DNA from: CAVTJX01 sp963735175
Lineage (GTDB): Bacteria > Electryoneota > RPQS01
DNA: 64,000 nucleotides
Direction: 5' to 3'
Assembly (NCBI GenBank): GCA_963735175.1
Contig: CAVTJX010000016.1
Span: forward strand, 186,001-250,000
The first letter of the stretch is position 1. Each line of letters starts with the position of its first letter. The notes beneath the pieces were generated by a model. It saw only the letters and a program-made list of their open reading frames with translations, was not told the DNA's origin and searched no databases. This document shows, one piece after another, positions 1 through 10,809 of the stretch. A program made the position numbers and the translations under genes.

Positions 1-1896
1 AGCGGTACTCGGCGTCGATATAGGAGATTAACGCGGGAGCGTTGTCCGTGATCAGGCGCAGCTCGCTTTCGCTGCGCTGGAGCGCGGCTTCGGCGCGCTT
101 GCGATCCGCAATTTCACGAATAACGCTGATGAGCATGCGCGTGCCGCCGATGTTCGCGCCCTGGGAACTAACCTCGACGGGGAAGATTTCGCCGTCCCGG
201 CGGCGGTGCACCGTCTCGAACAGCGCCCCGAAATTGTCCGCCGCCGCCAGTTGCTCGGCGATGTAGGGGCCGGAATCAGGCAGTCGAAGATTCGCAATAG
301 TGCAGGATAGTAACTCCTCGCGGCTGTAGCCATAAGCAGCCTCGGCGGCGGCGTTGGCTTCCAGAATCCGGCCGTCAGCACGGCGTACAAAGAGAATGAT
401 GTCGCGACTGTGGGCGGCCAGCAGTTCGTAACGGCGGAGGATTTCGTCGGCGCGCCGGCGTTCGGTAACGTCCCGGCCATAAAGATTCACATAACCCTTT
501 TCGGGCAAGACCGCGCAAACGAAGGAAAATACACGTTGATCGCGGGAGATCAGTTCGAATTCCGGGGAGGCCTCACCGCGCAAAATGGCGTTGACGGGAT
601 TTCTGAAGGCGGCGGGCAGCGGATCATCCGGCTGCCAGTTTTCGTTGGCAAGCAACGCCCGGGTCGCGGGATTCGCGTAGAGCAGTTCCCCATCGCTGCT
701 GATACGCAGCACCGGATTGGGATTTTCGGCGGGAAATTGCGCGATGCTGGCCAGCAATTCTTCCATTTGCTTGCGATCGCTGATATCCCGGTTTATCTGA
801 AGAAATGTCGCCTGGGGACCGGCGCCGAGGTCGCGGGCAGCCCAGCGTGTCGCCATGACCAGGCGGCGTCCGTCCCGGGCGGTTTGTTCGAGTTCCCCCT
901 CGAAGACGCCGTGCGCCGCGACGGCCGCCTTTATTTCCGGAAAGGGGATGGAAAATTTCGTGCGCAGGAGTTCGGAGGCAATGCGGCCGACCGCTTCGGC
1001 GCGGGAATAGCCATATGTTCGCTGGGCGCCAAGATTCCAGTAGCGGATGCAGTCCTGAGCGTCACTGATGATAATGGCATCATGGGCGAGATCGAGGAGC
1101 GCGGCTTGCTCGCGCAGGGCGTCTTCGATCCGTTTGCGAGCGGTGACGTCGCGATTGGATTGCAGCGTCATGGCGGGACGGCCTGTCAATATCGCGTTTC
1201 AGCACCCAGTGGCTCCACATGACGAGGCGCTCTCCGGAGGCGTTCACATGGATGAGTTCACCCTCGTATTCGCCCTCGGCCATGAGTATCGACTTGATAT
1301 TTTCGACGGATTCGGTAAAGGCCGTGCGCAACAGCACGCGGACGTCGCGACCGACGGCTTCGTCAAGGGAGTAGCCATAAGTTTCGGCGGCGCCGCGGCT
1401 CCAATAAATGATTCGATCCTGCATATCGCACACGAAAATAGCTTCACCCGCCAAATCGAGCATTTCCATCAGATCGAGTGGCAGCGTAGCCGCGACGCGA
1501 TCCTGCACACGGCGCAGCACGATCGGCAGCACACCTGCCTTCGCCTCGTTTGCGGTCATGCACTCCACGGCTCCGGCGCGGAGGATTTCAACTTTATGTT
1601 CGCACGTCGTCAGCATGGTCAGCACAATGACGGGGACGCTGGGACAGGTTTTACGCAAATCCGGCAACAGCGTGAGATGCGCGGCAGATGACGTTATCAT
1701 CCCAAATGACAACGATTCCACTTTCGACACTGCGCGGGGCGCTATTCCACTGCGAAGGTGAGAGCGTGGTCAGAGCGGCATTATTGATCCCGGCGGCGTC
1801 AAGCGCCGCACTCAGGGCACGTGTCCCGGCGGAGTGCGGCGAGATCAGCGTTACCGGCAAAGAGTGCACTGAACCCACATGGGAACGATCTATCAT
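1..1896 (-). CDS. PAS-rich sensor protein with receiver-like N-terminus (3' end outside window)
   Basis: The first ~110 residues resemble a response-regulator receiver fold (WDDN and PVIVLT segments, then an alpha/beta pattern ending near AGAVECM). At least four PAS domains follow, each closing with a PAC-like stretch such as RDVTARKRIEDAL or IREIADRKRAEAAL. PAS domains sense small molecules, redox state or light and pass the signal to a kinase or cyclase module, which would lie beyond base 1. Single-base frame breaks near 1690 and 1181 interrupt the reading; translation is coherent across both. The ATG at 1896 has no clear ribosome site, so the start is tentative. A TATAAT hexamer on this strand (1950-1955) could be its -10 box, but no good -35 is visible. 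Probably a hybrid histidine kinase; the output domain is unseen. Confidence 0.75.
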
Positions 1897-2204
1897 GTTC
1901 AGGAGGGACTAAGTTACTTATGACTTTCGAAAGTAGCCAATTACTTGAAATTATACGATTGAAATTTATGAGATCATGACGCGAGATGCAAGCATTTTCT
2001 GCGTATCTTTTCAATTATCACCGCATGAAAAAGCGATCGCACAACGGGATTCGTGGATTTACATAGTCAAAGTACTCCAGAATCGGGTGAGTTTTGCAAG
2101 AATCACGGGCACGAGGCGTGCTCTGCCTCCGGGGAAATCGTCTGACTGAGTCCAGGAGGCGGATGGATGTGGGGAAGTATCCCGGGAATTTGCGCAGTCA
2201 ACCG

Positions 2205-2290
2205 GACGACAGACATCGCGGCCTTAAAGGCCACGACGGCGAGGCTGCCGACGACAGACATCGCGGGCTTGAAGGCCACGACGGCGAGGC
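2205..2290. repeat. Two tandem 41-nt direct repeats
   Basis: Two nearly identical 41-nt units (2205-2245 and 2250-2290) begin with gacgacagacatcgcgg and end with ccacgacggcgaggc, differing at two or three positions, with a period of 45 nt. They lie in the gene-poor stretch 1897-2414 between the PAS sensor and the transglutaminase gene. No gene is supported in that stretch. Confidence 0.8.
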
Positions 2291-2334
2291 GTGCCGTGGA
2301 TTCAGAGGTCCAGGGCCGAACATCCGAATAAAAT

Positions 2335-2361
2335 ACAGCCCAGACGTGCGGTCTGGGCTGT
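2335..2361 (-). terminator. Intrinsic terminator of the transglutaminase-like gene
   Basis: Perfect 11-bp stem, ACAGCCCAGAC at 2335-2345 and GTCTGGGCTGT at 2351-2361, with a 5-nt loop. On the minus strand it is followed by a T-rich tail (ATTTTATT). It lies 54 nt past the stop of the minus-strand gene ending at 2415. Confidence 0.8.
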
Positions 2362-2414
2362 TAAACGACCAAACGAATGGGCCGGATAATCGAATCAAAC
2401 GTGTTAGCAGAGAT

Positions 2415-4663
2415 TTACCGTCGAAAACGCAGCGGGATGGTCGTCAGCTCTTTGGGGCGGATGGTAAACCACGTAAACGCGATGGGGGCGGAACCGTCGG
2501 AACGGCGACGAGCGGTGGTCAGGCAATAGAGGCCGGGGGGGAGTTCCTGCGGCCAGGTGAAGGAGTGGTACATCGCGTCCCATTCGAACTCGAGGGCTTC
2601 GAGATGGTCGTCCTTCCAGAGCGCAACGCTCCAGCTTTGCATGTAGCGAGCGTGCAGGATCGCGGTGTCGGACTCCGCCGTGACCTGCAACGTGCCGGAT
2701 GATGCGGGCACCAATTTCGTCGGGGTGGGTTGCTGAAGGACAACGGAGACCCAACTTGAATCCTGCCAGCGTTCGAGACGACCCGTGACAGGATTAAAGC
2801 GGGAAGGGACATCACCCACGCGGCAAAGGGCGACATAGAGGCGTTCGATGTCGGCGGAGGCGCCACGCTGGAGGATCAGCACGTCGGCGGGCGTGAGCGG
2901 CGCGCCGAGGCGGTCGCGGACGGTATCGACGGCGATCGCGTACTTCAACCACGCCTTGAGGATTGTGTCATTCTTCGAGGAGACGAATTCGGAATGGCTG
3001 GAGAGAAGCAGCGGCCAGTGAGCCCGTCCCCGCCATGCCAGGGAGGGCTCGATATTGATGCGCGGGGTGATGACGTAATCCGTGGTGCGCACGCGGGAAG
3101 CGCTGTCCAGTTTATCGAGACCGGCGAACAATTCCGTGCAGGTGAGGAAATGATCATCGAGGGCGGCCAACGAAAAATCGCGGCGGTCTTTGTCGGACAG
3201 GGTATTAAGCAGGGTGAAGCGGGTGTGATTTCGGCAGAGTCGTATAAAGCGGCGGAATCGGGATAATGGCCGGTGAGGAAACGATAGAGAGCGCCCCAGT
3301 TGCCGCGCGCCTGCGCAAAGAGCTCGGAGAGGGCTTTACCATCGACGGCCAACCTGACCGCGGTGTTGTAACACCACGCCGAATCGGGGCGAATGCCGGT
3401 TGATTTGACGCCGGCTTCACGCGCCCACAGATCCCAGAGACCAGCCTCACGCAGCGAATCCTCGCGGGCAAGACGGCGGGTGAAGAGCGAATCGTGCGGC
3501 GCGAACGTGCGGTCGGCAGGGGCGGGCGGCGGCGTGTAATCGGCCTGCTTTAATTGTTCGAGGCCAGACAGGTCGCCGAGAATGAGTTCCGCGTGGTTCT
3601 GAGCCGCGGGAACATGGAGCAGCGCGGCATCGCTGTCGCGGCTGGCGGTTAAGAACCAGTCGCCTTGGCCGCAATCGAGCAGGATGCGACCAGCGGAGTC
3701 GGCATCGAGAATCGCGACCGGCCGCAGCGAACCATAGTTGAAAAGATTGAATGTGACCCTGGTGGCGGGGAGCGGCTGACGATTGCGGTCAAACACGGAG
3801 ACCGTCAGCGGGCGGGTTCGGCCATAGACCGCGGTGGAATTGATGAGCGTGCAAGAACCGAGGCGCCTCAGCACGGGTTCGTTACCGCGATAATCACCAT
3901 AAGCGATGCTGACGACGAGCATGGCGCGGGCGACGTCCTTGGTGAACCAGGCGCGGTCCAATTCGGGTTCGGGTTCACACGCGCCCAAGTAATGCCAGCG
4001 GCCATCCGCCCAGACTTCGACCCAGGCGTGGTTGTCGTCGACGTGCGCCCAAAAGGGAGTGTAACACTGACGGGCCGGAATGCCTACGGAGCGGAGCGCG
4101 CAAATGGTGAAGATCATCTCCTCTTCGCAACGGCCAAGACCGGCGCGGAGCGTGGTGAGGGGATCCTGATCGCGGCCATCAGAGGCCTTATAGGTGACGT
4201 ATTCATGACACCAGTGATTGACTTCGAGGGCGGCGTCCGTCATGGACAGGTGTTTGACACGCGATTTAAGTTCGTTGAAGAATTGTTCACGCCAGCCGTC
4301 GACAAAGGATTCCTGCGAGACACGGTGCGGCAGGACGAAGTGGCGGTAGAGTTCATCCATCACTTGTGAGCCCCAGAGGAACGTGCCATGAGCACGGCGG
4401 GCGAGCTTCACATTTTTTAAGAGTCCGTCCGCCGTCCGGGCCGTGAGATCGGAGAGTGGCGCATAGGCCAGCAGAAAGCGCAAGTCGGCGAGTTCGCCCG
4501 GCTCGATTGCAGTTTGGGCGGGATGATCGAGGGCGGCAAAGACTTTGGCAGAATCAGAACCCGCGCGGAAGCGCTGCACGGAGAGCAGGGAGTCGAGACC
4601 ATCAGCCGCAAAGGCAGAGAGTGGAAGCAGGAAGAGGGCAAGGAACGTGAGGCGGAAGTTCAT
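2415..4663 (-). CDS. Secreted transglutaminase-like domain protein (one frame break)
   Basis: Begins with a clear signal peptide (MNFRLTFLALFLLPLSAFA). The transglutaminase-like core has its nucleophile in GLGRCEEE (Cys179) and the catalytic His in DNHAWVEVW (His212), followed by GACEPEP. A C-terminal half of ~450 residues contains beta-rich segments that look like carboxypeptidase-regulatory or Ig-type modules. Bacterial proteins with this core are usually cysteine proteases or amidases rather than cross-linkers. A single-base frame break near 3200 separates the two parts; the second resumes at DKDRRDFSLAALDDHF and runs to the stop at 2415. Total ~749 residues. The substrate is unknown. Confidence 0.8.
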
Positions 4664-5103
4664 CGAATTATCCCAAAATGACGGGGACGGAAGCTCAGTG
4701 CTCGGGGAAATTATGTAACAAACTACGAATCTCTGGATCCGAAAGCAATCGGCAATCGGAGCGCCTGACTGCGGATTCCATTGACTTCGTTATGTATCCG
4801 AAAATAGGCTGTTTTCATGCACTTTAGATAGAATGCACGGGAAGTATCCGATGCCGTGCAACGGAGGTTTGGGGAGACTGTGGAGTTCCGGCAACGATGT
4901 TGTTGCCGACTGTCGACGCGTGTTTCGAAGCAGAAGATCACTGCGCAGGCCCGCACGGGGGATCATGCAAGCTGCACGCTTTTCTGGGTTTTTCCAGACG
5001 TTTGCGGGTTAAATTGGGGCTCTGCGGCGGCCGCCTGCGTGGCACAGGATTTGAAAGGAATCCCTGTGACCGACGATGATTGTATGCGTACACGATGTGA
5101 AGC

Positions 5104-5134
5104 CACCCTGCCGTCGTTCTGCGGCGGCAGGGTG
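5104..5134 (+). other. Leader hairpin upstream of the GH20b-like gene
   Basis: A 10-bp perfect stem (CACCCTGCCG at 5104-5113, CGGCAGGGTG at 5125-5134) with an 11-nt loop lies 26 nt before the ATG at 5161. No T-run follows. The rest of 4664-5160 contains no supported gene; a weak -35-like TTGACT at 4781 has no convincing -10. Confidence 0.5.
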
Positions 5135-5160
5135 CGCATGACTTACCGAAAAGATTCTCC

Positions 5161-7978
5161 CATGTATCTTCCACGTCCCCACCGAACGCGGTGGATTCTG
5201 CTGGCGGTGGCACTACTCGTTTGTGCCTCTGCCGAAGCGGGTTTGCGGGATATTCATCCCCGGCCACAGCAGATGGGCTTGCTCGCGCCCACTCCCGCCG
5301 TTTTGGCGGGCGTCCCTTACCTCGTGATCCCCAGTAATCCAACGGCCGATGAACTGCGTATGCGGGATGAAGCGCGGCGGATGATCGCCCTGCGCATTGG
5401 GCGTGTGCCGGAAGCGCTGGCGTGGTCGGAGTACCAGGGCCAGACGCCGGTGTTGTGGATGGGCACGTTAGCGCGCTTTCCGCAGCTTTCCGCGGCCTTG
5501 GATTCGAGCGGCATTGCGGGGGTGGGCAGCATGACGCACGCGGAAGAGTACCAACTCGTAGTGGAAGAGCAGCGGATTCTGCTGGGCGGCAGCGACTTGC
5601 GGGGCTTGCGGTGGGGCGTGCAGTCGCTGGTGTGCCTGATGTCGGAGGTGATGGGTCAGTACTACGTGGACCGGGCGTACATTCGCGACTGGCCGGATAT
5701 GTCCAAGCGGGTGGGGACGAGCGAACACGGGGGTATCCACCGAAGTACCAGGCGGCATGGGCACACCGAATCATCGATGCAGCTTATACCGCGCGAATGA
5801 ACGAAATTGAATGGAATTGCGGACTCGCAACCGGTGCATATCTGAGCCATCGACAATTGCGCGAATCAATGCGGTGACGGGCGAAGTCTGAAGAACTACG
5901 CAATGGCGGCTGACAATGGGGGCGGACAACTGGGCAAAGAGTGTCGGTGATTATCCTGGCGGGAAGGCGTGCCAGTGCAGGACCTGCCGATGCTGGTGAC
6001 GGATTCCGGCGCTGGTGCCATCCCGAACGGCTATCCAATGTGGATGCAGAACGGATCGTTTGAGACCTGGTCGAATGGCCGGCCTGCCGGCTACGCCATG
6101 TACTCTGATACCTACTTCAACTATATGACGCGCGACTCGGCGATCCGGCATAGCGGGACAAGTGCTGCGCGCTTCGACTTGTCCGTAGCGCACCCTCTTG
6201 CCTGGACTTGCGGCAACGGGTGTACGTGGGACGAAATCGCTTGGCGCATTTTCGGGTGTGGTACCGGGTGGCCGGATTCAAGGGACAGGTGCGGATACGG
6301 ATGATGGGAACGACGACTCCCATGAACCGCTACGAAGACCGGTATGTGACGTTTAACGCGACCACGACACAGGATTGGACGGTGGCGGAGTTCGACTTCC
6401 GCACATTTGACGCGGATACCATCTGGCTGATGTTCGGCACGTGGGGCGCCAATCAGGGTACATTGTGGTTGGACGACGCCGGGTTTACAACCGGGAATGT
6501 GCAGGACATCGTGCGGCGCCAGGACACGCCGATGGATGTCTACCGGCAGCGGCAGAATCTTTTGCTGGACGAGGGTATAGATTACCGGGTTGTGGAAACC
6601 GACGTGCTGGCACACACGCAATACGTGCGGATACCGCGCCTGGAACGCGTCGCGGGGGGGCAGTTGGCGGTGGGCGATACGGTCCGCGTCAATTTTTTCT
6701 GCGGAATGCCGATCATGGCCAGCACTGGCGGCAAACAGACCGTGTGCTTCAGTTCACTGGAATCACTCGTAGATTACCAGGCGCGGATCGCGCGGATCGA
6801 TTCCCTGCTGCACCCGGACGGTTATCAAGATCCACATCAACGAAGTTTCGTACGCGAATTGCGATCCAGCATGTACACGGCGCAATCTGACGGCCGGACA
6901 GCTGGTAGGGAACTATTGCGACCAGATGTACGATATTATCCAGGCGCGGCGTCCCGGAGTACCGGTGCGGATTTACTCGGACGCGTTCGACATCTATGCC
7001 GACGATTCACGCGCGATGGCGATGGCGCCGGGGCAGTACTGGACAATCGGGGCGTTACCGGCGTTGTCGCCGGCAGTGGAGATGATGACTCTGTCCGAAT
7101 ACACGCTGAATCTCGACTCTTCATTCATTTACTTTGCATCTTACGGACATCCTGTAATTGTGGCAAACGCGCTGTGGCTGAAATATGTGACATTTCTACG
7201 CGCGGCGGAGTCGGCGCGGCGGCAGGGCGTGCCGGGTATGCAGTGGTACGTCTGGGAAGGCGATTGTGACTCTGAGCTCGAGCCGCGTGTGCAGGTCCAC
7301 GGCGACCTGGCATGGAATTTCGGACCTTACATCATCCATCAACCACCGGCCGCCATGACACGGCCCGACAGCCTGGTGATCCGGGCGGAAATGTGGACGG
7401 ACAATTTTCACGTGAGCGATCCGGTCAGCCTGACGGCGACGATACTGCACTACCGCATACTACCCGGCGGAAGCTGGAGCAGCGTCCCCCTGACGCCCGA
7501 CGGCACAGATCTGTATCGCGGCATGATCCGGGGCATCAGCAGCGCGGCTACGAACGTGGAGTATTACCTGTCAGGGACGGATCATCGCGCGCAATCGCGG
7601 ACGGCTCCGGCGGATGCGCCGCAGAAGGTGTTCCGCGTTACGTTTACCACGGGTGGCAGCGCTCCGGGCGGAGACGGGGGCGAGGAGATTCCACATTCAC
7701 TGCGGCGCCTGTCGGCGGCGACAGTGGTGGAGTGGGCGGCGGACAGCAGCGTGGACTGGTATGAGATTCATGTGGGGAGCGCGCCGGATTTTTCGGCGGC
7801 ATCGACCACACGGTTGGCGCGGCAACGTCCGGAATGCGCGCGTTTGCTGCTGCCGACGGAGCGGGTCACAGACGAAGCGCTGGCGGCGCTGCGGGTGTAC
7901 TCGATGCGTGAGCACATGATGGGGAACAATCAAAGTACAAAATTCAGAAATAAGAAGGTGAATACAGCGACGCTGTAG
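5161..7978 (+). CDS. Secreted glycoside hydrolase-like protein with GH20b N-terminal domain (multiple frame breaks)
   Basis: The ATG at 5161 opens a signal peptide (WILLAVALLVCASAEAG). Next comes an N-terminal domain typical of beta-N-acetylhexosaminidases (GH20b): a HPRPQQM segment, an ADELRMRDEARRM helix and a GSDLRGLRWGVQSL helix before the expected TIM barrel. Further on, a jelly-roll-like segment (MQNGSFETWSNGRPAGY) suggests a carbohydrate-binding insert. The region around 6900-7400 (SDAFDIYADDSRAM, MQWYVWEGD) looks like the rest of a barrel, and the C-terminus is beta-sandwich-like. At least five or six single-base breaks fall between ~5740 and ~6840, so barrel active-site residues cannot be assigned. 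Likely role is glycan or peptidoglycan-sugar hydrolysis outside the cell; substrate inferred only from the N-terminal domain. Confidence 0.6.
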
Positions 7979-8009
7979 CTGCCGTTTTCGTGAATCGTTT
8001 CGGAGAAAG

Positions 8010-8035
8010 CCCCATGGCGTTGCCACGGGGTTTTT
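8010..8035 (+). terminator. Intrinsic terminator after the GH20b-like gene
   Basis: CCCCATGGC (8010-8018) pairs with GCCACGGGG (8022-8030) with one mismatch and is followed directly by TTTTT. It lies 32 nt downstream of the stop at 7978. Confidence 0.75.
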
Positions 8036-8057
8036 GTTACGGTGAAGAGTTAAAAAG

Positions 8058-8116
8058 CGCACAGCTGTGCGGCACTACACTGAATGAATAATGCGCGGGG
8101 AGCGGAATCCCCGCGC
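8058..8116. repeat. Two intergenic palindromes
   Basis: CGCACAGCTGTGCG at 8058-8071 is a perfect 14-nt palindrome. GCGCGGGG (8093-8100) and CCCCGCGC (8109-8116) form a second hairpin. Both lie in the 7979-8286 gap between convergent genes, which holds no supported gene. Confidence 0.5.
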
Positions 8117-8150
8117 GGCGGCCGGTGGTGTTCGAAGAATTCAGATTCCA

Positions 8151-8180
8151 CCCCCCCTTGCCCCCCCGTCAACGGGGGGG
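8151..8180. repeat. C/G-run intergenic hairpin element, copy 1
   Basis: Seven C, TTG, seven C, GTCAAC, then seven G and GAATAA. The second C-run pairs with the G-run. A closely similar element occurs at 24308-24340, also just past the 3' end of a minus-strand gene, which suggests a dispersed REP-like family. Confidence 0.6.
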
Positions 8181-8286
8181 AATAAAAAATCACGAGCGGG
8201 GAATGCCCGCTCGCATGGATAAGATCGCCAGACCGGCAGGCGCGACACGTGCCGCCGGGAACTGGCGCCCCCTTCCCCGGGGATGT

Positions 8287-8659
8287 TCAGTGGTGTCCGG
8301 GACAGGCTTTTCCCGGTCATCTTGCAGGTGCCGTTGGTCATGCTCGGGCAGACGGCAGCGGGCGTCTTGCCCTTGTCCGTGCTCATCAGCTTGCCACCGC
8401 ACTTCGACTTGTCACACTTACCATCCTTGCGGGCGTCCTTGCACATCGCACCGCCCTTGCAATTGCCCTGGCACTTGCCGTCTTTGTGACAAACCGCGCT
8501 GCTGTCGCAGGCACCGTCGCGGTTATTGTCGACGAATTTCGCGCAGGTGGAATTTTCCTTGGCGGGGGTGGTGGCGTCGCCGGAGAAAGCCACGCCAGCA
8601 ATCCCGACCAACACGATTACGGCTACTGTAAGCCATAAGATCAATGTGCGTCGCGTCAT
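8287..8659 (-). CDS. Cys-rich exported protein with a Ca-binding-like motif
   Basis: An N-terminal membrane/signal segment (LILWLTVAVIVLVGIAGVAFSG) is followed by a short region with about 11 cysteines, spaced as CAKF, CDSSAVC, CQGNCKGG, CDKSKCGG and CPSMTNGTC. The motif DNNRDGACD resembles the calcium loops of thrombospondin type-3 or dockerin repeats. A single extra A in an AAAA run near 8318 shifts the frame; corrected, the protein ends TGKACPGHH at 8287, about 123 residues. Its position beside CpxP-like, anti-sigma and HMA-like genes suggests a periplasmic metal-related role, but this is inference. Confidence 0.65.
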
Positions 8660-8682
8660 CAGGTTTGTTCCTTGTAAAGTGA

Positions 8683-9226
8683 TTATTCGTGAGTCCGGGT
8701 TTGCATTTTATGGGTGCGGCAGTTCTCGCCTTCGGTCCCCGCGCCGGTGAGGCCGGCGTGGTTCGCGCAACCGCCCGTGCTGTCGATGAGGGCCAGCAAT
8801 TTTTGCCACTGCGCGGTGGTCAGCACCTGTTTTTCGGCGAGCAGATGATCGACGGTAAGTTCCTGCATGCGGCGCTGCAGGGCGAGGATTCGCTCCTGCC
8901 GGGCGATGACGGAATCGCGCGGGACTGTGGAAGCAGCGAGGAAGCTCACCATTTCGGTACGCAGCACACGGATTTCGGCGCAGGCCACGCGGGAGGCGTG
9001 ACGGAACTCGCGTTGCCGGGGTTCGAAGGGTTCGCCACTGCGCGTCGGTTGTGCCGAGGGCGCGGTGCAGGGGACAACTGACGTTGCAGGAATCGCTCAT
9101 GGCACAGGAAATCGGCGCGGGTTTAGCGACCGCGCGGGGAAGAGCGCGCATGGCCCAGACACCGATGAAAGCGGCGTTCAGGCTGACGAAGAGCAGGATG
9201 AGTAAGAGGCGCATTCGCTTTCCCAT
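8683..9226 (-). CDS. CpxP/Spy-like periplasmic protein (heavy-metal sensor type, one frame break)
   Basis: Starts at ATG 9226 after a GGGAGAGG ribosome site, 2 nt beyond the anti-sigma stop. One N-terminal TM/signal segment (MRLLLILLFVSLNAAFIGVWA) precedes a Cys-containing stretch (SCAMSDSCNVSCPLH). The C-terminal half is helical: RVLRTEMVSFLAAS, then ILALQRRMQELTVDHLLAEK, then LTTAQWQKLLAL. The LTxxQ-like motif (LTTAQ) and paired amphipathic helices match the Spy/CpxP/heavy-metal-resistance family of periplasmic chaperones and sensors. A frame break near 9000 joins the halves. Likely cotranscribed with the sigma/anti-sigma pair as part of the stress response they control. Confidence 0.7.
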
Positions 9227-9228
9227 GA

Positions 9229-9748
9229 TTACCTCTCCCCCACGCTGCCGGCTGCCGCCAGATCGAGATAGGCTTGAGTGATTAGAGCCTTGCGGGGTGT
9301 CGGCAAAGAAATCGAAACCAAAGACAGCGGCGGGATCAGACTCGGAAGCCGTGTGGGAAATAACCGGCGATCCGTTCCGCGACAAGACCTGCAGGCCCAG
9401 CCACGCGCCCGTACCCAGACCGACCAGCAGCACGATGGACGCAGCGGCTTTCATGTAACCGGGCAAGCGATTCGCATTAGCAAGCCACGGCAGATACCAG
9501 AAGACTGAACGGGTCTGCGGTTGGGCGAGACGCGCGCGGCCAGCGGCGAGAATGCGCGCCTGCAACGCCGGAGGCGCATCAGGCACGGCGGCCTCGCGGA
9601 GGACAACCGCAAGCCAGTCGAGGCGCTCGCGGGCGGCACGACATTCGGGGCAATGGGTAAGGTGGTGCGTAATCTCTGCCGCCTGGCGGGCGGAGAGTAC
9701 GCCATCCACGAAGGCGCTCAGCCGAGATTGAATTTTTTCGCAGGTCAC
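9229..9748 (-). CDS. zf-HC2 transmembrane anti-sigma factor
   Basis: Residues 1-45 form a zinc-binding anti-sigma domain (MTCEKIQSRLSAFVDG, HHLTHCPECRAARERL; H-x3-C-x2-C). A membrane helix (AAASIVLLVGLGTGAWLGLQVL) follows near residue 105, then a short periplasmic tail. The family holds an ECF sigma factor at the membrane until a signal releases it. A one-base break near 9270 hides the true C-terminus; the alternative frame reads GSITQAYLDLAAAGSVGER and stops at 9229. Start is GTG at 9748. It lies 36 nt downstream of the sigma factor gene, as expected for the partner. Confidence 0.85.
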
Positions 9749-9784
9749 AGTGTTCAGGTCCTCAATGAGATAAACGAATTATCT

Positions 9785-10341
9785 TCAAAAACCCCCGCCG
9801 GGATCGCAATGGGAGCCCTTCAGCAGGGCACTGATGGCTTCCCGGCCTCGGGCGAGAAGCCGTTCGGCAGCCTTTTCGGTAACGTCGAGGGATTCTGCGA
9901 TCTCACGATAGCCGTAGTTTTCATAGTATCTTAAGATCACGGCGAGGCGCTGCTGGGGAGGCAATTGGAGAATTGCCCGACGCACGGCCGCGGCGCGTTC
10001 GAACTCTACGCGAGGACATCGGGCGTCGGCGCGGGGTATTCCACCTCCGGGAGATCGGCACAGGGCGCGGGCCGCTTTTTACGCACATGATCGAGACAGA
10101 GGCGGCTAACGATGCAGGAAAAATAGGTACGGAAGGCGGCGGTTGGGCGATAGCGAGGGGCGGCATTCAGCAGCCGCAGAAAGGCGTCCTGCACCAGATC
10201 TTCGGCGTCTTCGCGATTTCCGCTGTAGCGGTAGGCGATACTCCATGCGGCGGCCTGATGACGGCGCACAAGCTCGGTGAACGCCTGGGCATCGCCACGG
10301 CCAACGGCCAACAGCAGATCTTCGTCGCCGGGATGGAGCAT
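9785..10341 (-). CDS. ECF (RpoE-type) sigma factor (one frame break)
   Basis: Region 2 is clear: DEDLLLAVGRGDAQAFTEL, YRYSGNREDAEDLVQDAFL and a CLDHVRKKRP segment. Region 4 follows: LPPQQRLAVILRYYENYGY and REIAESLDVTEKAAERLLAR, the helix-turn-helix that reads the -35 element. A missing G near 10005 creates a false stop after PTPDVLA; restored, the protein is ~185 residues, normal for the family. It heads the sigma/anti-sigma/CpxP-like run on the minus strand. Regulation is inferred to be by the zf-HC2 anti-sigma factor next to it. Confidence 0.88.
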
Positions 10342-10425
10342 AATTACGGGAGTGGGACGGGGAAGGATAGCAGAAGGTACGGGTCCTGACAGACAGTTGC
10401 AATGCCGCAGGACCGAAAATTCAAA

Positions 10426-10794
10426 TCACTCCAGCGCGGTGCAGGTAAAGACCTGGCGTGACGTGCCATCGCGCAGCGGAATGGGAGCTTCCATGATGCG
10501 GCGGATGCTGTCGGCGGAAATCACTGTGGGATCGTAGGTGAAGACCGCGCGGTGTTCGGTGGCGAAGGTTTCGATGGCCGTGATGCCGGCGGTATTTTCG
10601 TAAAGTCCGGTAAAGAAACTGGCGGTGCCCTTGCACTTCAGGCCATCCACGGTGCAGGTGAGGGTCTTGCCGCCAGGCGCGGCGTTGGGCATGGGCGACG
10701 GATGCGGTCCTGCTGGGTCAGTGGCCGCGTGAGGATAACCGTGGAAGATCGCGGGCGACACCAGCAGAGGCAACAAGTAACGGGATATGCGCAT
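10426..10794 (-). CDS. Exported HMA-like domain protein
   Basis: A signal peptide (YLLPLLVSPAIFHGYPHA) precedes a ferredoxin-like fold resembling heavy-metal-associated domains: CTVDGLKCKGTAS near residue 47, then GITAIETF, HRAVFTYDPTVISADSIRRIME. In canonical HMA domains the motif is GMxCxxC; here the second cysteine is replaced (KCKGTA), though a nearby cysteine (TCTV) could contribute. An extracytoplasmic HMA-type protein next to a polyferredoxin and an ECF module suggests copper or mercury handling. About 122 residues. Confidence 0.6.
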   Translation of the reverse strand: MRISRYLLPLLVSPAIFHGYPHAATDPAGPHPSPMPNAAPGGKTLTCTVDGLKCKGTASFFTGLYENTAGITAIETFATEHRAVFTYDPTVISADSIRRIMEAPIPLRDGTSRQVFTCTALE

Positions 10795-10809
10795 GGTCGG
10801 GATTCCGGA

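Noticed and set aside
410..1222. 270-codon + strand open frame
   Set aside because: Shadow of the PAS-domain gene on the minus strand, which shows clear PAS/PAC repeats.
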